Below, one piece after another: positions 26,693-35,125 of a DNA stretch of 64,000 nt. The notes beneath the pieces were generated by a model that saw nothing but the letters and a program-made list of their open reading frames with translations, had not been told where the DNA came from and searched no databases. Positions within the stretch are counted from its first letter, which is position 1. Every line of letters starts with the position of its first letter. The stretch is from Thalassococcus sp. S3. GTDB taxonomy: Bacteria > Pseudomonadota > Alphaproteobacteria > Rhodobacterales > Rhodobacteraceae. Made by a program: the position numbers and the translations under genes. The stretch spans positions 31,561 through 95,560 of the forward strand of contig NZ_CP022304.1 in the NCBI RefSeq assembly GCF_004216475.1, given 5' to 3'.

Positions 26693-28021
26693 ATGAATAA
26701 GTCGTTCAAAGCAACCTGTGCCGGGCTTGCCCTTTCGGCGCTGATGGCAGGCGGGGCGCTGGCAAACCCGTACGAGGAATATGCGGGCACGACCCTGATC
26801 GTGAACTTCCCCGCGCATCCGCATTACAACGCGGCCATCAAGGTGCTGCCGGAATTCACCAAGCAGACCGGGATCGAGGTTGAGGTGGACCAGCTTCCCT
26901 ACCTCAAGATGCGCGAACGCCAGACGCTTGAGCTGGCGCAGGAGGAAGGCGAATACGACCTGATCTCTTACGTGGTTTTCTCGAAAGCGGATTATGTCTT
27001 TGCCGACCAGCTTGAGAACCTCGCCAAGTATTTCATGAACCCAAAGCTGGCCGATCCGAATTATGACGCCGGCGATCTGATTGATGGCTACGTGGAAAAC
27101 ATCGGCGTCGCAGGCGGTTTCAAAGGCTATCTGCCGGGACCGACAGGATCGCTCTTCGGCATCCCGTTCGGATCGGAGACATCCGTTCTGGCCTACCGGA
27201 AAGACATCTTTGAAAAGCACGACATCCCGGCGCCCGAGACCTATGATCAATTGCTGGATGCGGCGTGCAAGATCCCCGAAGTTGAGCCGGGAATGGGCGG
27301 CATGGCCTCCCGCGCCGCGTCGGGCCACCAGGCCAGCCACGCGTTCCTGCTGCATCTCGCACCGCTTGGCGGGCGTGTCTTCGACGATCAGTGGAACCCG
27401 ATCATCAACAACGATGCAGGCGTGCAAGCCGCCAACGCGTTGAAAACCATCGTCGATTGCGGACCCGAAGGCGCGATGAGCTTTGGACCGGCAGAGGCTG
27501 CGAATGCCTTCGCCAACGGCGACGCGGCGATGTTCCTCGATTCAATTGCCTTCATGCCCGGCTTTGAAAATCCGGAACGGTCGAAAGTGGTCGGCAAGGT
27601 CGGATACGCGATGCATCCCAAAGGCGTGCGCCGCGGATCACAAACCGGCGGGTTCGGGATCGCCATTCCCAAGAATGCCGAAAACAAAGAGGCCGCCTTT
27701 CTTCTGATGCAATGGCTGACCTCGAAAGAGGGCGATCTGATGGTGGCGATGCAGGGTGGAAACCCCTCCCGCTTTTCGACCTATCAGAATGCAGAGCTGA
27801 ACGAGAAATATCCGTTCTCGGCCACGTTCGGCGAAGCGCTGAAATACGCCGATCCCGACTGGCGTCCGATCATCCCCGTTTGGGGCAAGATCAACGCCGA
27901 TATCGGCACGACCATGTCCAAGGTGCTCACCGAAGACCTTGATATTCAGGATGCATTGAACGGCGTCGCCGAACGGACACAGGCCGTCATGGAGGAGGCC
28001 GGGTACTACACCTGGAAGTAA
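26693..28021 (+). CDS. Sugar ABC transporter solute-binding protein (family 1)
   Basis: This periplasmic protein of 442 residues has a signal peptide MNKSFKATCAGLALSALMAG with cleavage after ALA (about residue 24). The family-1 binding fold follows, including the SLFGIPFGSETSVLAYRKDIFEKHDI segment near 162-187 and the conserved EAAFLLMQWLTSKEGDLMVA near the C-terminus. ATG 26693 is preceded by a good GGGAGG site; the frame opens 60 bp earlier inside the ATPase gene. It captures the substrate for the MalF/MalG-like permeases. Confidence 0.94.
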   Translation: MNKSFKATCAGLALSALMAGGALANPYEEYAGTTLIVNFPAHPHYNAAIKVLPEFTKQTGIEVEVDQLPYLKMRERQTLELAQEEGEYDLISYVVFSKADYVFADQLENLAKYFMNPKLADPNYDAGDLIDGYVENIGVAGGFKGYLPGPTGSLFGIPFGSETSVLAYRKDIFEKHDIPAPETYDQLLDAACKIPEVEPGMGGMASRAASGHQASHAFLLHLAPLGGRVFDDQWNPIINNDAGVQAANALKTIVDCGPEGAMSFGPAEAANAFANGDAAMFLDSIAFMPGFENPERSKVVGKVGYAMHPKGVRRGSQTGGFGIAIPKNAENKEAAFLLMQWLTSKEGDLMVAMQGGNPSRFSTYQNAELNEKYPFSATFGEALKYADPDWRPIIPVWGKINADIGTTMSKVLTEDLDIQDALNGVAERTQAVMEEAGYYTWK

Positions 28022-28100
28022 TCCTCTCCAAATCCGGGGGCGCATATGCATGCCCCCCGGGTAACGACAAACGTTCCCCGTCAGACAAGGACGCCCGATC

Positions 28101-29063
28101 ATGGCCGACACAGCCATCGGCACAGCTACGGACAGCAGAAAGGCCGCCCGCCGACGCAACCAGATTGCAAACCGGCTGACGCCTTACATGTTCTTGGCAC
28201 CTGCCGCGATTATCATGGCGATCGCGCTGCTTTATCCGCTGGGCTATATGGTCTGGGGCAGCTTTCGCGACTGGAACCCCAGCCAGACCATCGGCGAGGC
28301 GGAGTTTGTCGGACTGCGCAACTACATCTTTCTGTGGAACGATCCGAACTTCCGGGAAAGCCTGGGCGTAACGCTGAAATTCGCGTTCTTCGTCGTCACC
28401 CTCGAGATGGTGATCGGCGTGGGCCTTGCGCTGCTTCTGGATCGCAACATCCGCGGCATGTCGGTTTTACGCACGCTCTTCATTCTGCCGATGATGATCG
28501 CCCCTGTCGTCGTCGGTCTGATGTGGCGTTATATGTATCATCCCACCTTGGGCACCTTTAACCAGTTTCTCGACAGCGTCGGATTACCCCGCGTCGATTG
28601 GCTAGGGGATCATGCCCTGATGTCGGTCATCATCGCCGATATCTGGCAGTGGACCCCGTTCATCTTCATCCTGACGCTGGCCGCGCTTCAATCCCTGCCG
28701 CGTTCGGCGCTGGAGGCGGCCCGGATTGACGGCGCGACGCCCTGGCAGCAGATCTGGCATATCAAGCTGCCTTTGATGATGCCGGTGCTCATCGTGACCT
28801 GCCTGCTGCGCCTGATCGACGCCTTCAAGGTGCTGGAGGTCATTCTGGTGATGACCGAAGGCGGTCCGGGCCTGTCCACCGAGATCCTGGCCCTTCGTAT
28901 CTCGCGCACCGCGACGGAGTTCCGGGAACTGGGCGTTGCGGCGGCGATGTCGAACTATCTGCTGATGCTCCTGATGCTGCTGACACTCGCCATGTTCGCC
29001 TACACCCGCATCCAGGAAATGCGCGCCGCGCGTCTGCGCGCGCAGATTGAGGAGGAGGGGTGA
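28101..29063 (+). CDS. Sugar ABC transporter permease (MalF/UgpA type)
   Basis: This inner-membrane permease of 320 residues has six predicted helices. The conserved N-terminal helix is MFLAPAAIIMAIALLYPLGYMVWGSF. The EAA loop reads AARIDGATPWQQIWHIKLPLMMP near residues 209-231. Its stop overlaps the next permease's start (TGATG). It forms the channel with the MalG-like partner. Confidence 0.94.
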   Translation: MADTAIGTATDSRKAARRRNQIANRLTPYMFLAPAAIIMAIALLYPLGYMVWGSFRDWNPSQTIGEAEFVGLRNYIFLWNDPNFRESLGVTLKFAFFVVTLEMVIGVGLALLLDRNIRGMSVLRTLFILPMMIAPVVVGLMWRYMYHPTLGTFNQFLDSVGLPRVDWLGDHALMSVIIADIWQWTPFIFILTLAALQSLPRSALEAARIDGATPWQQIWHIKLPLMMPVLIVTCLLRLIDAFKVLEVILVMTEGGPGLSTEILALRISRTATEFRELGVAAAMSNYLLMLLMLLTLAMFAYTRIQEMRAARLRAQIEEEG

Positions 29064-29998
29064 TGGCGCAGACCTACGAGAAACAGAACCCCGCGTTCTT
29101 CGTCCTTCTTGCCGTCCTGATCTTCATGGCGGTGGGGCCCATCGCGCTGATGCTGATCAACTCGTTCAAGCTGGATGTGGATATCATTTCCGGATCGACC
29201 GGCCTTCTGTTCCTGCCGACGATCCAGAATTACGAAACAGCGCTCTGTGATGTTCTGCCTTACGAGTTGGACCATCTCGACTTCTGCGCGGTGAAGTTTG
29301 GCGGGGCTTTCATCAACTCGCTGATCATCGCGCTGATCTCAACCGCTTTGACGCTGGTGATCGGATGTATGGCCGCCTATGCGCTGGTGCGGTTCAAGTT
29401 CATGGGGCGCGATACGGCCTCATTTACCACGCTGATGGTCCGGATGGTTCCGCCTGCGGTGCTTCTGGTGCCTGTTTTCGGTCTTTGGAACAATGAGTTC
29501 TGCATCGACAGGGACACCATGGTCGGTGAGTTGATCCGGGACACGTTCGGCGGACGCGGGGATGTCTGCCTGGCGGGGACCCATTCGGGGATCATCCTGA
29601 TCTATGTCGCGATGAACCTGCCCTTCGTGATCTGGATCCTGCAAAGCTTTATCGTTCAAGTGCCCCAACAGCTTGAGGAAGCGGCCCGGATGGACGGGGC
29701 AGGGCCGTTCCAGGTGTTCTTTCTGGTCGTCCTGCCCCTGATCAAGCCGGGCCTTGCGGCGGCGGCGATCTTTACCTTCCGCGTGGCGTGGAACGAATAC
29801 CTTCTGGCCTCGGCCCTGTCGGATCGCGACACCAAGACGGTGCCCATCCTGATCGTCAACAACATGTCCGAATTCAACGTCGAATGGGGTGTGATCATGG
29901 CAACCGGCATGTTGCTGGCAATCCCGCCCATCATTTTCACGCTTTTGGCATCGCGGCAGATCATCACCGGGATGACGGCAGGTGCGGTCAAGGGCTGA
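29063..29998 (+). CDS. Sugar ABC transporter permease (MalG/UgpE type)
   Basis: This second permease of the importer has 311 residues. Helix 1 is FFVLLAVLIFMAVGPIALMLINSFK, and the EAA loop is EAARMDGAGPFQVFFLVVLPLIKPGLAAAAI near 207-237. It carries a longer than usual first periplasmic segment with several Cys (ALCDVLPYELDHLDFCAV) and a second insertion near NNEFCIDRDTM. These could form periplasmic disulfides, which is unusual for MalG-type proteins. TGATG overlaps occur at both ends. Confidence 0.93.
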   Translation: MAQTYEKQNPAFFVLLAVLIFMAVGPIALMLINSFKLDVDIISGSTGLLFLPTIQNYETALCDVLPYELDHLDFCAVKFGGAFINSLIIALISTALTLVIGCMAAYALVRFKFMGRDTASFTTLMVRMVPPAVLLVPVFGLWNNEFCIDRDTMVGELIRDTFGGRGDVCLAGTHSGIILIYVAMNLPFVIWILQSFIVQVPQQLEEAARMDGAGPFQVFFLVVLPLIKPGLAAAAIFTFRVAWNEYLLASALSDRDTKTVPILIVNNMSEFNVEWGVIMATGMLLAIPPIIFTLLASRQIITGMTAGAVKG

Positions 29999-30726
29999 TG
30001 TGGGAGTGGCTGGCACATCCCATCGACACAGGCCGCGCCCATGAGGTCGGGCTGGCCGTGTCCTGGCATGGCCGCGCGATGTTCATCGCCTGGGCGGGCC
30101 TGGCCCCACTGGCCATCCTTGTCGCCCGTTTTCTGAAGGTGCTTCCATGGCAGGATTGGCCCAGAGAGCTGGACAATCAATTCTGGTGGCGCAGTCACTG
30201 GATCGGGCAGGGCATGGTGTTTGTTCTGTCGATCCTCGGCCTTGTGCTGATCCTGTCGCATCAGGGCAGTGGCGCAGGGCTGCACGGGACGCTTGGATAT
30301 CTGGTGATCGGCGGCGCATTGCTGCAAATCCTGCTTGGCCTGCTGCGCGGAACAAAGGGCGGGCCGACGGCTTTGGCACCGGATGGCTCGCCGCGTGGGG
30401 ATCATTACGACATGACCCCGCGCCGCCGGATTTTTGAAGCGGTGCATAAGTCGCTGGGATATCTCGTTCTGATCACCGCCGCCGCGACGGTTCTGCACGG
30501 CATGTGGCTTGCAAATGCACCGCGCTGGATGTGGGGATGCACGGTACTGCTTTGGCTGGCTTTCGCGGCGCTCTTTGTCTGGCTGCAACGCAGGGGCTGG
30601 GCGGTAGACACCTATCACGCGATCTGGGGCCCGGACCCGATGCATCCCGGCAACCGTCCGGCGAAAGACAGGACAGGAGGACAGAATGTTCGGAGTGATC
30701 GAGGGAACCGGCTTCGAGGTCATTGA
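29998..30726 (+). CDS. Cytochrome b561-domain membrane protein
   Basis: This inner-membrane protein of 242 residues has about five hydrophobic segments. Four histidines sit in or near them: SWHGRAM (H24), WRSHWIGQ (H67), GLHGTLGY (H96) and AVHKSLGYL (about H149). That is the four-His pattern of the eukaryotic-type b561 family, which binds two b hemes. It follows the permease with a TGATG overlap, and the downstream lactonase gene starts 41 bp inside it, so it belongs to the sugar-acid operon. It may shuttle electrons across the membrane during periplasmic sugar oxidation; this is inference. Confidence 0.8.
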   Translation: MWEWLAHPIDTGRAHEVGLAVSWHGRAMFIAWAGLAPLAILVARFLKVLPWQDWPRELDNQFWWRSHWIGQGMVFVLSILGLVLILSHQGSGAGLHGTLGYLVIGGALLQILLGLLRGTKGGPTALAPDGSPRGDHYDMTPRRRIFEAVHKSLGYLVLITAAATVLHGMWLANAPRWMWGCTVLLWLAFAALFVWLQRRGWAVDTYHAIWGPDPMHPGNRPAKDRTGGQNVRSDRGNRLRGH

Positions 30727-31606
30727 CCCCGAATTCGACGATTGCCTGATCGGCCATGCGCGGGTCGAGCGTCTTTGGACCGGGGCACGCTGGTCGGAGG
30801 GTCCGGCCTGGTTTCCAGCCGGTCGCTATCTGATCTGGTCGGATATTCCGAACAATCGCATGCTCCGCTGGGATGAGACGGATGGCTCTGTCTCTACCTT
30901 TCGGGCAGCGTCCAACAATTCCAACGGCAACACGGTCGACCGGCAGGGGCGTCTGGTGACCTGCGAACATCTCACACGGCGGGTGACGCGCACCGAACAT
31001 GATGGCTCGGTCACGGCGATTGCCGAACACTTCGAGGGCAAGCGCCTGAATTCGCCCAATGATGTCGTCGTCAAATCCGATGGATCCATCTGGTTTACCG
31101 ATCCATCCTACGGGATCATGATGGATTACGAAGGCGAGCGCGCGGAAAGCGAAATCGGCGCCTGTCACGTCTACCGCCTGGATCCGGAGACCAGCGTCGT
31201 AACAGCCATGGCGCAGGATTACGTCAAACCCAACGGCCTTGCCTTCTCACCAGACGAAAGCCTGCTTTACATCGCGGATACCGGCGGCACGCATCTTTCC
31301 GGAGGTCCCGCCCATATCCGGCGCCATCGCGTGGCATCTGATGGCAGCCTCTCCGGGGGGGACGTGATCGCGGATTGCACAAACGGTTTCTTCGACGGGT
31401 TCCGGCTGGATCAGGCCGGACGCATCTGGACGTCTGCCGCTGACGGCGTGCATTGCCTGACCGCCGAGGGTCGGCTGATCGGCAAGATCCACATCCCCGA
31501 AATCGTGGCCAATGTCTGCTTTGGCGGGCCAAAGCTGAACCGTCTCTTTATCTGCGGAACGACCTCTCTCTATTCGGTTTTCCTGAATGTGAACGGGGCG
31601 CGGTGA
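30686..31606 (+). CDS. SMP-30/gluconolactonase-family lactonase
   Basis: This six-bladed beta-propeller enzyme of 306 residues has the SMP-30 metal-site segments WSEGPAWFPAGRYLIWSDIPNNRML, RLNSPNDVVVKSDGSIWFTDPSYGI (near 112-136) and KPNGLAFSPDESLLYIADTG. These supply the Glu, Asn and Asp calcium/zinc ligands. No signal peptide is evident. It would open an aldonolactone such as gluconolactone to the acid, matching the KDG kinase and idonate/gluconate dehydrogenases nearby. It overlaps the b561 gene by 41 bp, which is long but consistent with a single transcript. Confidence 0.9.
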   Translation: MFGVIEGTGFEVIDPEFDDCLIGHARVERLWTGARWSEGPAWFPAGRYLIWSDIPNNRMLRWDETDGSVSTFRAASNNSNGNTVDRQGRLVTCEHLTRRVTRTEHDGSVTAIAEHFEGKRLNSPNDVVVKSDGSIWFTDPSYGIMMDYEGERAESEIGACHVYRLDPETSVVTAMAQDYVKPNGLAFSPDESLLYIADTGGTHLSGGPAHIRRHRVASDGSLSGGDVIADCTNGFFDGFRLDQAGRIWTSAADGVHCLTAEGRLIGKIHIPEIVANVCFGGPKLNRLFICGTTSLYSVFLNVNGAR

Positions 31607-32019
31607 TGGAATATACCACTGAAACACGGGCGCTGACCAATGCCGCCACTCTCGCGATGCTGACGGCTGCGGTTGCCAAGGCCGAAGCCCTTGGTCAGCC
31701 GCAATGCATCGTGATTGTCGATGCCAGCGGCGAGCCTTTGGGAGAGATCCGCATGAGCGGGGCAAAATTTCTCAGCCGCAAAAGCGCCCGCGCCAAGGCA
31801 CGCACTGCCGCCTCCATCCGCGCAGAGACATCGACGATCCCGGAAGCCGTTAGACCGCTCATCGCCGCCGCGACCGAGGGGGAGGTGACAGCGCTGGGGG
31901 GCGGCTTGCCCATTCGCATGCAGGGTCAGATTGTGGGCGGTATCGGCGTCGGTTCTGGCACGCCGGAGCAGGATATCGCGGTGGCGCGGGCCGCTCTGGA
32001 GGCCATCGGGGCCGCTTAG
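31606..32019 (+). CDS. HbpS/GlcG (DUF336) family protein
   Basis: This protein of 137 residues belongs to the GlcG/HbpS heme-degrading-like family. It shows the internal pattern QCIVIVDASGEPLGEIRMSGAKFLSRKSARAKARTAAS and the C-terminal IRMQGQIVGGIGVGSGTPEQDIAVARAAL. Proteins of this family often accompany dehydrogenase or glycolate operons. It ends the operon that began at 25573 and overlaps the lactonase stop by TGATG. Its role is unclear; a cofactor- or heme-related function is possible given the b561 gene upstream. Confidence 0.86.
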   Translation: MEYTTETRALTNAATLAMLTAAVAKAEALGQPQCIVIVDASGEPLGEIRMSGAKFLSRKSARAKARTAASIRAETSTIPEAVRPLIAAATEGEVTALGGGLPIRMQGQIVGGIGVGSGTPEQDIAVARAALEAIGAA

Positions 32020-32021
32020 GA

Positions 32022-33053
32022 TCAGCCGAACCGGATCTGAGCCTTGATTGCCTGAGACCTGTCGGATGCCATCTGAAACGCTGGCACCGCATCTTTCATG
32101 TCGAAGCTGTGCGTGATCAGAGGGCTCACATCTATAAACCCCTTTCGCATCATCTCGACAGCCAACGGGAACTCTGCGTGGAACCGAAAGGAGCCGCGTA
32201 TCTCAAGTTCTTTTGCCGTCATCGCCTGCATCGGCAGGGTCATATCGCCCCCCAATCCAAGCTGAACGATCACGCCGCCCGGGCGCATCGCCGGCACTGC
32301 GCTGGCCAGAGCGGCGGCAGCCCCACTGCATTCGAAAAGAACGTCAAAATGACCCCTGTCAGCCTGAAACGCGCTCAAGGGGTCTGATGCCTCGGCTACA
32401 TTCACGGCCAGGTCGGCACCAATCTCGCGGGCCTTTTGCAAGGTGAAAGGTGTAAGGTCCGTCGCCACCACCTCTGCCGCACCAGCGGCACGCGCCACCA
32501 GGATCACAAGCAGGCCGATCGGGCCGCATCCAGTCACGAGCACCCGCTTGCCCATGATATCACCCGCCTGCTTGGCGGCATGCAGACAGACCGACAGCGG
32601 CTCCGCCATCGCCGCTTCACCAGCACTGAGGCCCTCGGCGGGCACGCATTGGGTCGCATCCGCCACCAGTTTTTCGCGAAACGCCCCCTGGATATGCGGG
32701 AAGGGCATGGCCGAGCCGTAAAAGCGCATGTTCAGACAATGATTGTGCTGACCCGCATGGCAGAACCTGCAGGACTGACAGGGCCTGGACGGAGAGATTG
32801 CAACCAGCTGCCCCTCCTCCAGGCCGGTGACGTCGGCGCCCACCCGGTCAACGTGGCCGGACACTTCGTGACCCAGGATCATGGGCTGACGCAGCCGGAC
32901 AGTGCCAAACCCACCATGCTGAAAATAATGCAGGTCCGACCCGCAGATGCCGCCCGCCGCTACTGACACGAGAACCTCACCGGGGCCGGGATCGGCATGT
33001 TCGTGATCCTCGATCCTGAGATCCTTCGCGGCGTGGATAACGATGGCTTTCAT
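32022..33053 (-). CDS. L-idonate 5-dehydrogenase-like zinc alcohol dehydrogenase
   Basis: This medium-chain dehydrogenase of 343 residues has catalytic-zinc ligands in ICGSDLHYFQHGG and LGHEVSGHVDRVG (His and Glu near 61-62). Structural-zinc Cys occur in CQSCRFCHAGQHNHC, and the nucleotide-binding motif VTGCGPIGLL lies near 171-180. The SDLHYFQHGG segment is typical of IdnD. Idonate dehydrogenation gives 5-ketogluconate, which the divergent SDR could reduce to gluconate. The ATG at 33053 is chosen over 33101, which adds 16 unconserved residues. Its start faces two LacI-type sites at 33124-33163. Confidence 0.88.
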   Translation of the reverse strand: MKAIVIHAAKDLRIEDHEHADPGPGEVLVSVAAGGICGSDLHYFQHGGFGTVRLRQPMILGHEVSGHVDRVGADVTGLEEGQLVAISPSRPCQSCRFCHAGQHNHCLNMRFYGSAMPFPHIQGAFREKLVADATQCVPAEGLSAGEAAMAEPLSVCLHAAKQAGDIMGKRVLVTGCGPIGLLVILVARAAGAAEVVATDLTPFTLQKAREIGADLAVNVAEASDPLSAFQADRGHFDVLFECSGAAAALASAVPAMRPGGVIVQLGLGGDMTLPMQAMTAKELEIRGSFRFHAEFPLAVEMMRKGFIDVSPLITHSFDMKDAVPAFQMASDRSQAIKAQIRFG

Positions 33054-33123
33054 GGATTGTCTTTCGATTCTGGGCTTATCCGCGCGCTGGGATTTGCGCA
33101 TATTTCTTTAGGCCACAGCGCGA

Positions 33124-33167
33124 TGTGACCGATAACACTTGACGCTGTTTGTTATCGGTAACATAAA
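33124..33167 (+). promoter_or_regulatory. Two LacI operators and promoter before the gluconate 5-dehydrogenase gene
   Basis: TGTGACCGATAACA (33124-33137) and TGTTATCGGTAACA (33150-33163) flank a TTGACG -35 box (33139-33144). A CATAAA -10-like hexamer lies at 33162-33167, 17 bp further on. A repressor at the second site would cover the -10 region. The region lies between the divergent idonate and gluconate dehydrogenase genes and may serve both. Confidence 0.75.
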
Positions 33168-33196
33168 GCCGTGGCAAGCGGAAACAGGGGGTATGG

Positions 33197-33964
33197 ATGA
33201 GCGTGGCACTTTTTTCACTGCAGGGCAAACGCGCGCTGGTCACGGGATCTTCTCAAGGGATCGGCCTGGCCCTCGCGCGGGGTTTGGCAGACGCGGACGC
33301 GGACGTCGTCTTGAACGGACGGGATAAAGGCAAGCTGGCGACGGCAGCCGATCTACTCCGCGACAGCGGCGCGAAGGTGGAAACGCTGGCGTTCGACGCA
33401 ACCGATCCCAATGCCGTCCGGGATGCGGTCGATTACTTCGAGGCGCAGAGCGGACCGATCGACATCCTTGTGAACAATGCAGGCATGCAACATCGTGCCC
33501 CTCTCGAAGACTTTCCCGCGGATGCGTTTGAGAAGCTTCTTCAGACGAATATCGCCTCGGTCTTCCACGTTGGACAGGCCTGTGCCCGTCACATGATCGG
33601 ACGGGGACGCGGTAAGATCATCAACATCGCCTCCGTTCAAACCGCCCTGGCGCGGCCAGGCATCGCACCCTACACGGCAACGAAAGGCGCCGTGGCGAAC
33701 CTGACCAAAGGTATGGCCACCGACTGGGCGCACCACGGGTTGCAATGTAATGCCATTGCTCCGGGATATTTCGAAACACCGTTGAATGCGGCGCTGGTCG
33801 CGGACCCGGCCTTTACCGAGTGGCTGGAAAAACGCACGCCCGCCGGACGATGGGGCAAGGTGGAAGAGCTGGTGGGGGCGTGTGTGTTCCTGTCTTCCGA
33901 TGCGTCAAGCTTTGTGAACGGCCACACGCTGTTTGTCGATGGTGGCATCACCGCATCCCTTTAG
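33197..33964 (+). CDS. Gluconate 5-dehydrogenase-like SDR (IdnO type)
   Basis: This classical SDR of 255 residues has the cofactor motif GSSQGIGLALA near residues 16-26, NNAGMQHRAPLEDFP, the catalytic Ser in INIASVQ and Tyr/Lys in YTATKGAVANLTKGMA. The AGMQHR segment is typical of gluconate 5-dehydrogenases, which interconvert 5-ketogluconate and gluconate. A ribosome-site-like AGGGGG lies just before the ATG. It follows the operator-bearing promoter and is co-directional with the next reductase (9 bp gap). Confidence 0.9.
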   Translation: MSVALFSLQGKRALVTGSSQGIGLALARGLADADADVVLNGRDKGKLATAADLLRDSGAKVETLAFDATDPNAVRDAVDYFEAQSGPIDILVNNAGMQHRAPLEDFPADAFEKLLQTNIASVFHVGQACARHMIGRGRGKIINIASVQTALARPGIAPYTATKGAVANLTKGMATDWAHHGLQCNAIAPGYFETPLNAALVADPAFTEWLEKRTPAGRWGKVEELVGACVFLSSDASSFVNGHTLFVDGGITASL

Positions 33965-33973
33965 GAGATTGAT

Positions 33974-34861
33974 ATGACCGAGACTGTGGCATTGATCGGC
34001 GCCGGAGCGATGGGCGGCGCCATCGGAGAGCGTCTGCTTGAAACCGGCAATCAACTGACGGTGTTTGATCTCGACACCGACCGGGTCAAAGCCCTGGTGG
34101 AAAAGGGCGCCAAGGCTGCATCCTCTGCCGCCAAGGCCGCTGAGGCCAGTGATTTCGTGATCACCAGCCTGAACTCCGCCAATATCGTCGAACGCGCCGC
34201 TTTCGGACCTGACGGCATTGCCGATGGGGCAAAAACTGGCACATTGATCATCGACATGTCGTCCATTGACCCGGTGACGACCCGGGCCCTGGCCACCAAG
34301 GCACAGGAAAGGGGCCTAAGATGGGTCGACTGCCCGCTTTCAGGCGGCGCCCCAAAGGCGCTGATCGGGGAGCTGACGCTGATGGCCGGCGGCACGGAGG
34401 ACGACGTCGCGCAGGCGCACCGCGTCTTGCGGCACGTCGCAGTTAACTACACTCATATGGGCCCTGCTGGTGCGGGCCAAACCACGAAACTGATCAATCA
34501 GGTGCTGTGCGGTCTTGGGTTTCTCGCCGTGGCCGAGGCGACCCAGCTTGCCCAAGATGCCGGGGTGGACGCGACGCGGATCCCCATCGCGCTGAAGGGG
34601 GGTCGTGCGGACAGCGCCTTGCTGCAGGAATACATGCCGCGATTTGCCACCAAGGACTATCGCCGCACGGGTCGGATCGACAACATGGTAAAGGACCTGA
34701 ACGCCGTTCAGGACCTGGCCCGTGACACGGGCACTTCAATGCCCATGACCGCGCTCTGCGCCGAGATCCACAGGATGCTGACAGCCGCCGGGCTTGGCGG
34801 CGAAGATCAGGCCGCCGTCATGGAATTCTTTTCAGGCGCAGGCAGGGAGTTGCCGAATTAG
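33974..34861 (+). CDS. 3-hydroxyisobutyrate dehydrogenase-family NAD(P)-dependent reductase
   Basis: This enzyme of 295 residues has the N-terminal Rossmann motif LIGAGAMGGAIGERL, then IDMSSIDPVTTRALA, the substrate loop DCPLSGGAPKAL, and the catalytic Lys in GAGQTTKLINQVL near residue 173. Candidate activities are tartronate-semialdehyde reductase (GarR), 6-phosphogluconate-like or 3-hydroxyisobutyrate dehydrogenation. Its place after the IdnO-like gene suggests a role in sugar-acid breakdown, but the exact substrate cannot be read from the sequence. Confidence 0.86.
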   Translation: MTETVALIGAGAMGGAIGERLLETGNQLTVFDLDTDRVKALVEKGAKAASSAAKAAEASDFVITSLNSANIVERAAFGPDGIADGAKTGTLIIDMSSIDPVTTRALATKAQERGLRWVDCPLSGGAPKALIGELTLMAGGTEDDVAQAHRVLRHVAVNYTHMGPAGAGQTTKLINQVLCGLGFLAVAEATQLAQDAGVDATRIPIALKGGRADSALLQEYMPRFATKDYRRTGRIDNMVKDLNAVQDLARDTGTSMPMTALCAEIHRMLTAAGLGGEDQAAVMEFFSGAGRELPN

Positions 34862-35125
34862 TGGCGTCGCAGCCATATTATACATAACACCTATTACCGC
34901 AATCTGGCCCGTGGGGTGAAATTTAGGTGATGTCCTGCAAAACAGACTCATGCTTTGGGCCCCAAAATCGGGTTCTTCATCCCTATCAAGTCACCGCTTC
35001 ATTCCACAAACCAGACATCGAAGGCATGCCAGTAGATGACCGCTCTGTGGGACACGTTGACTTTCGCTGCGTTTCTGCAAATGACTGCTTTCGAAGTAAT
35101 TGGCTTCTTCGATAAATGAACTGCC
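34862..35125. other. AT-rich intergenic stretch
   Basis: This non-coding stretch is visibly more AT-rich than its neighbours. A 62-codon open frame (34927-35115) lacks a ribosome site and family features and is not credible. No RNA gene or insertion-sequence end was recognised. It begins a patch of atypical composition that runs to about 36250. Confidence 0.4.

Noticed and set aside
34927..35115. 62-codon frame in the AT-rich gap
   Set aside because: No ribosome site, no hydrophobic or domain features, and composition like the surrounding non-coding DNA.
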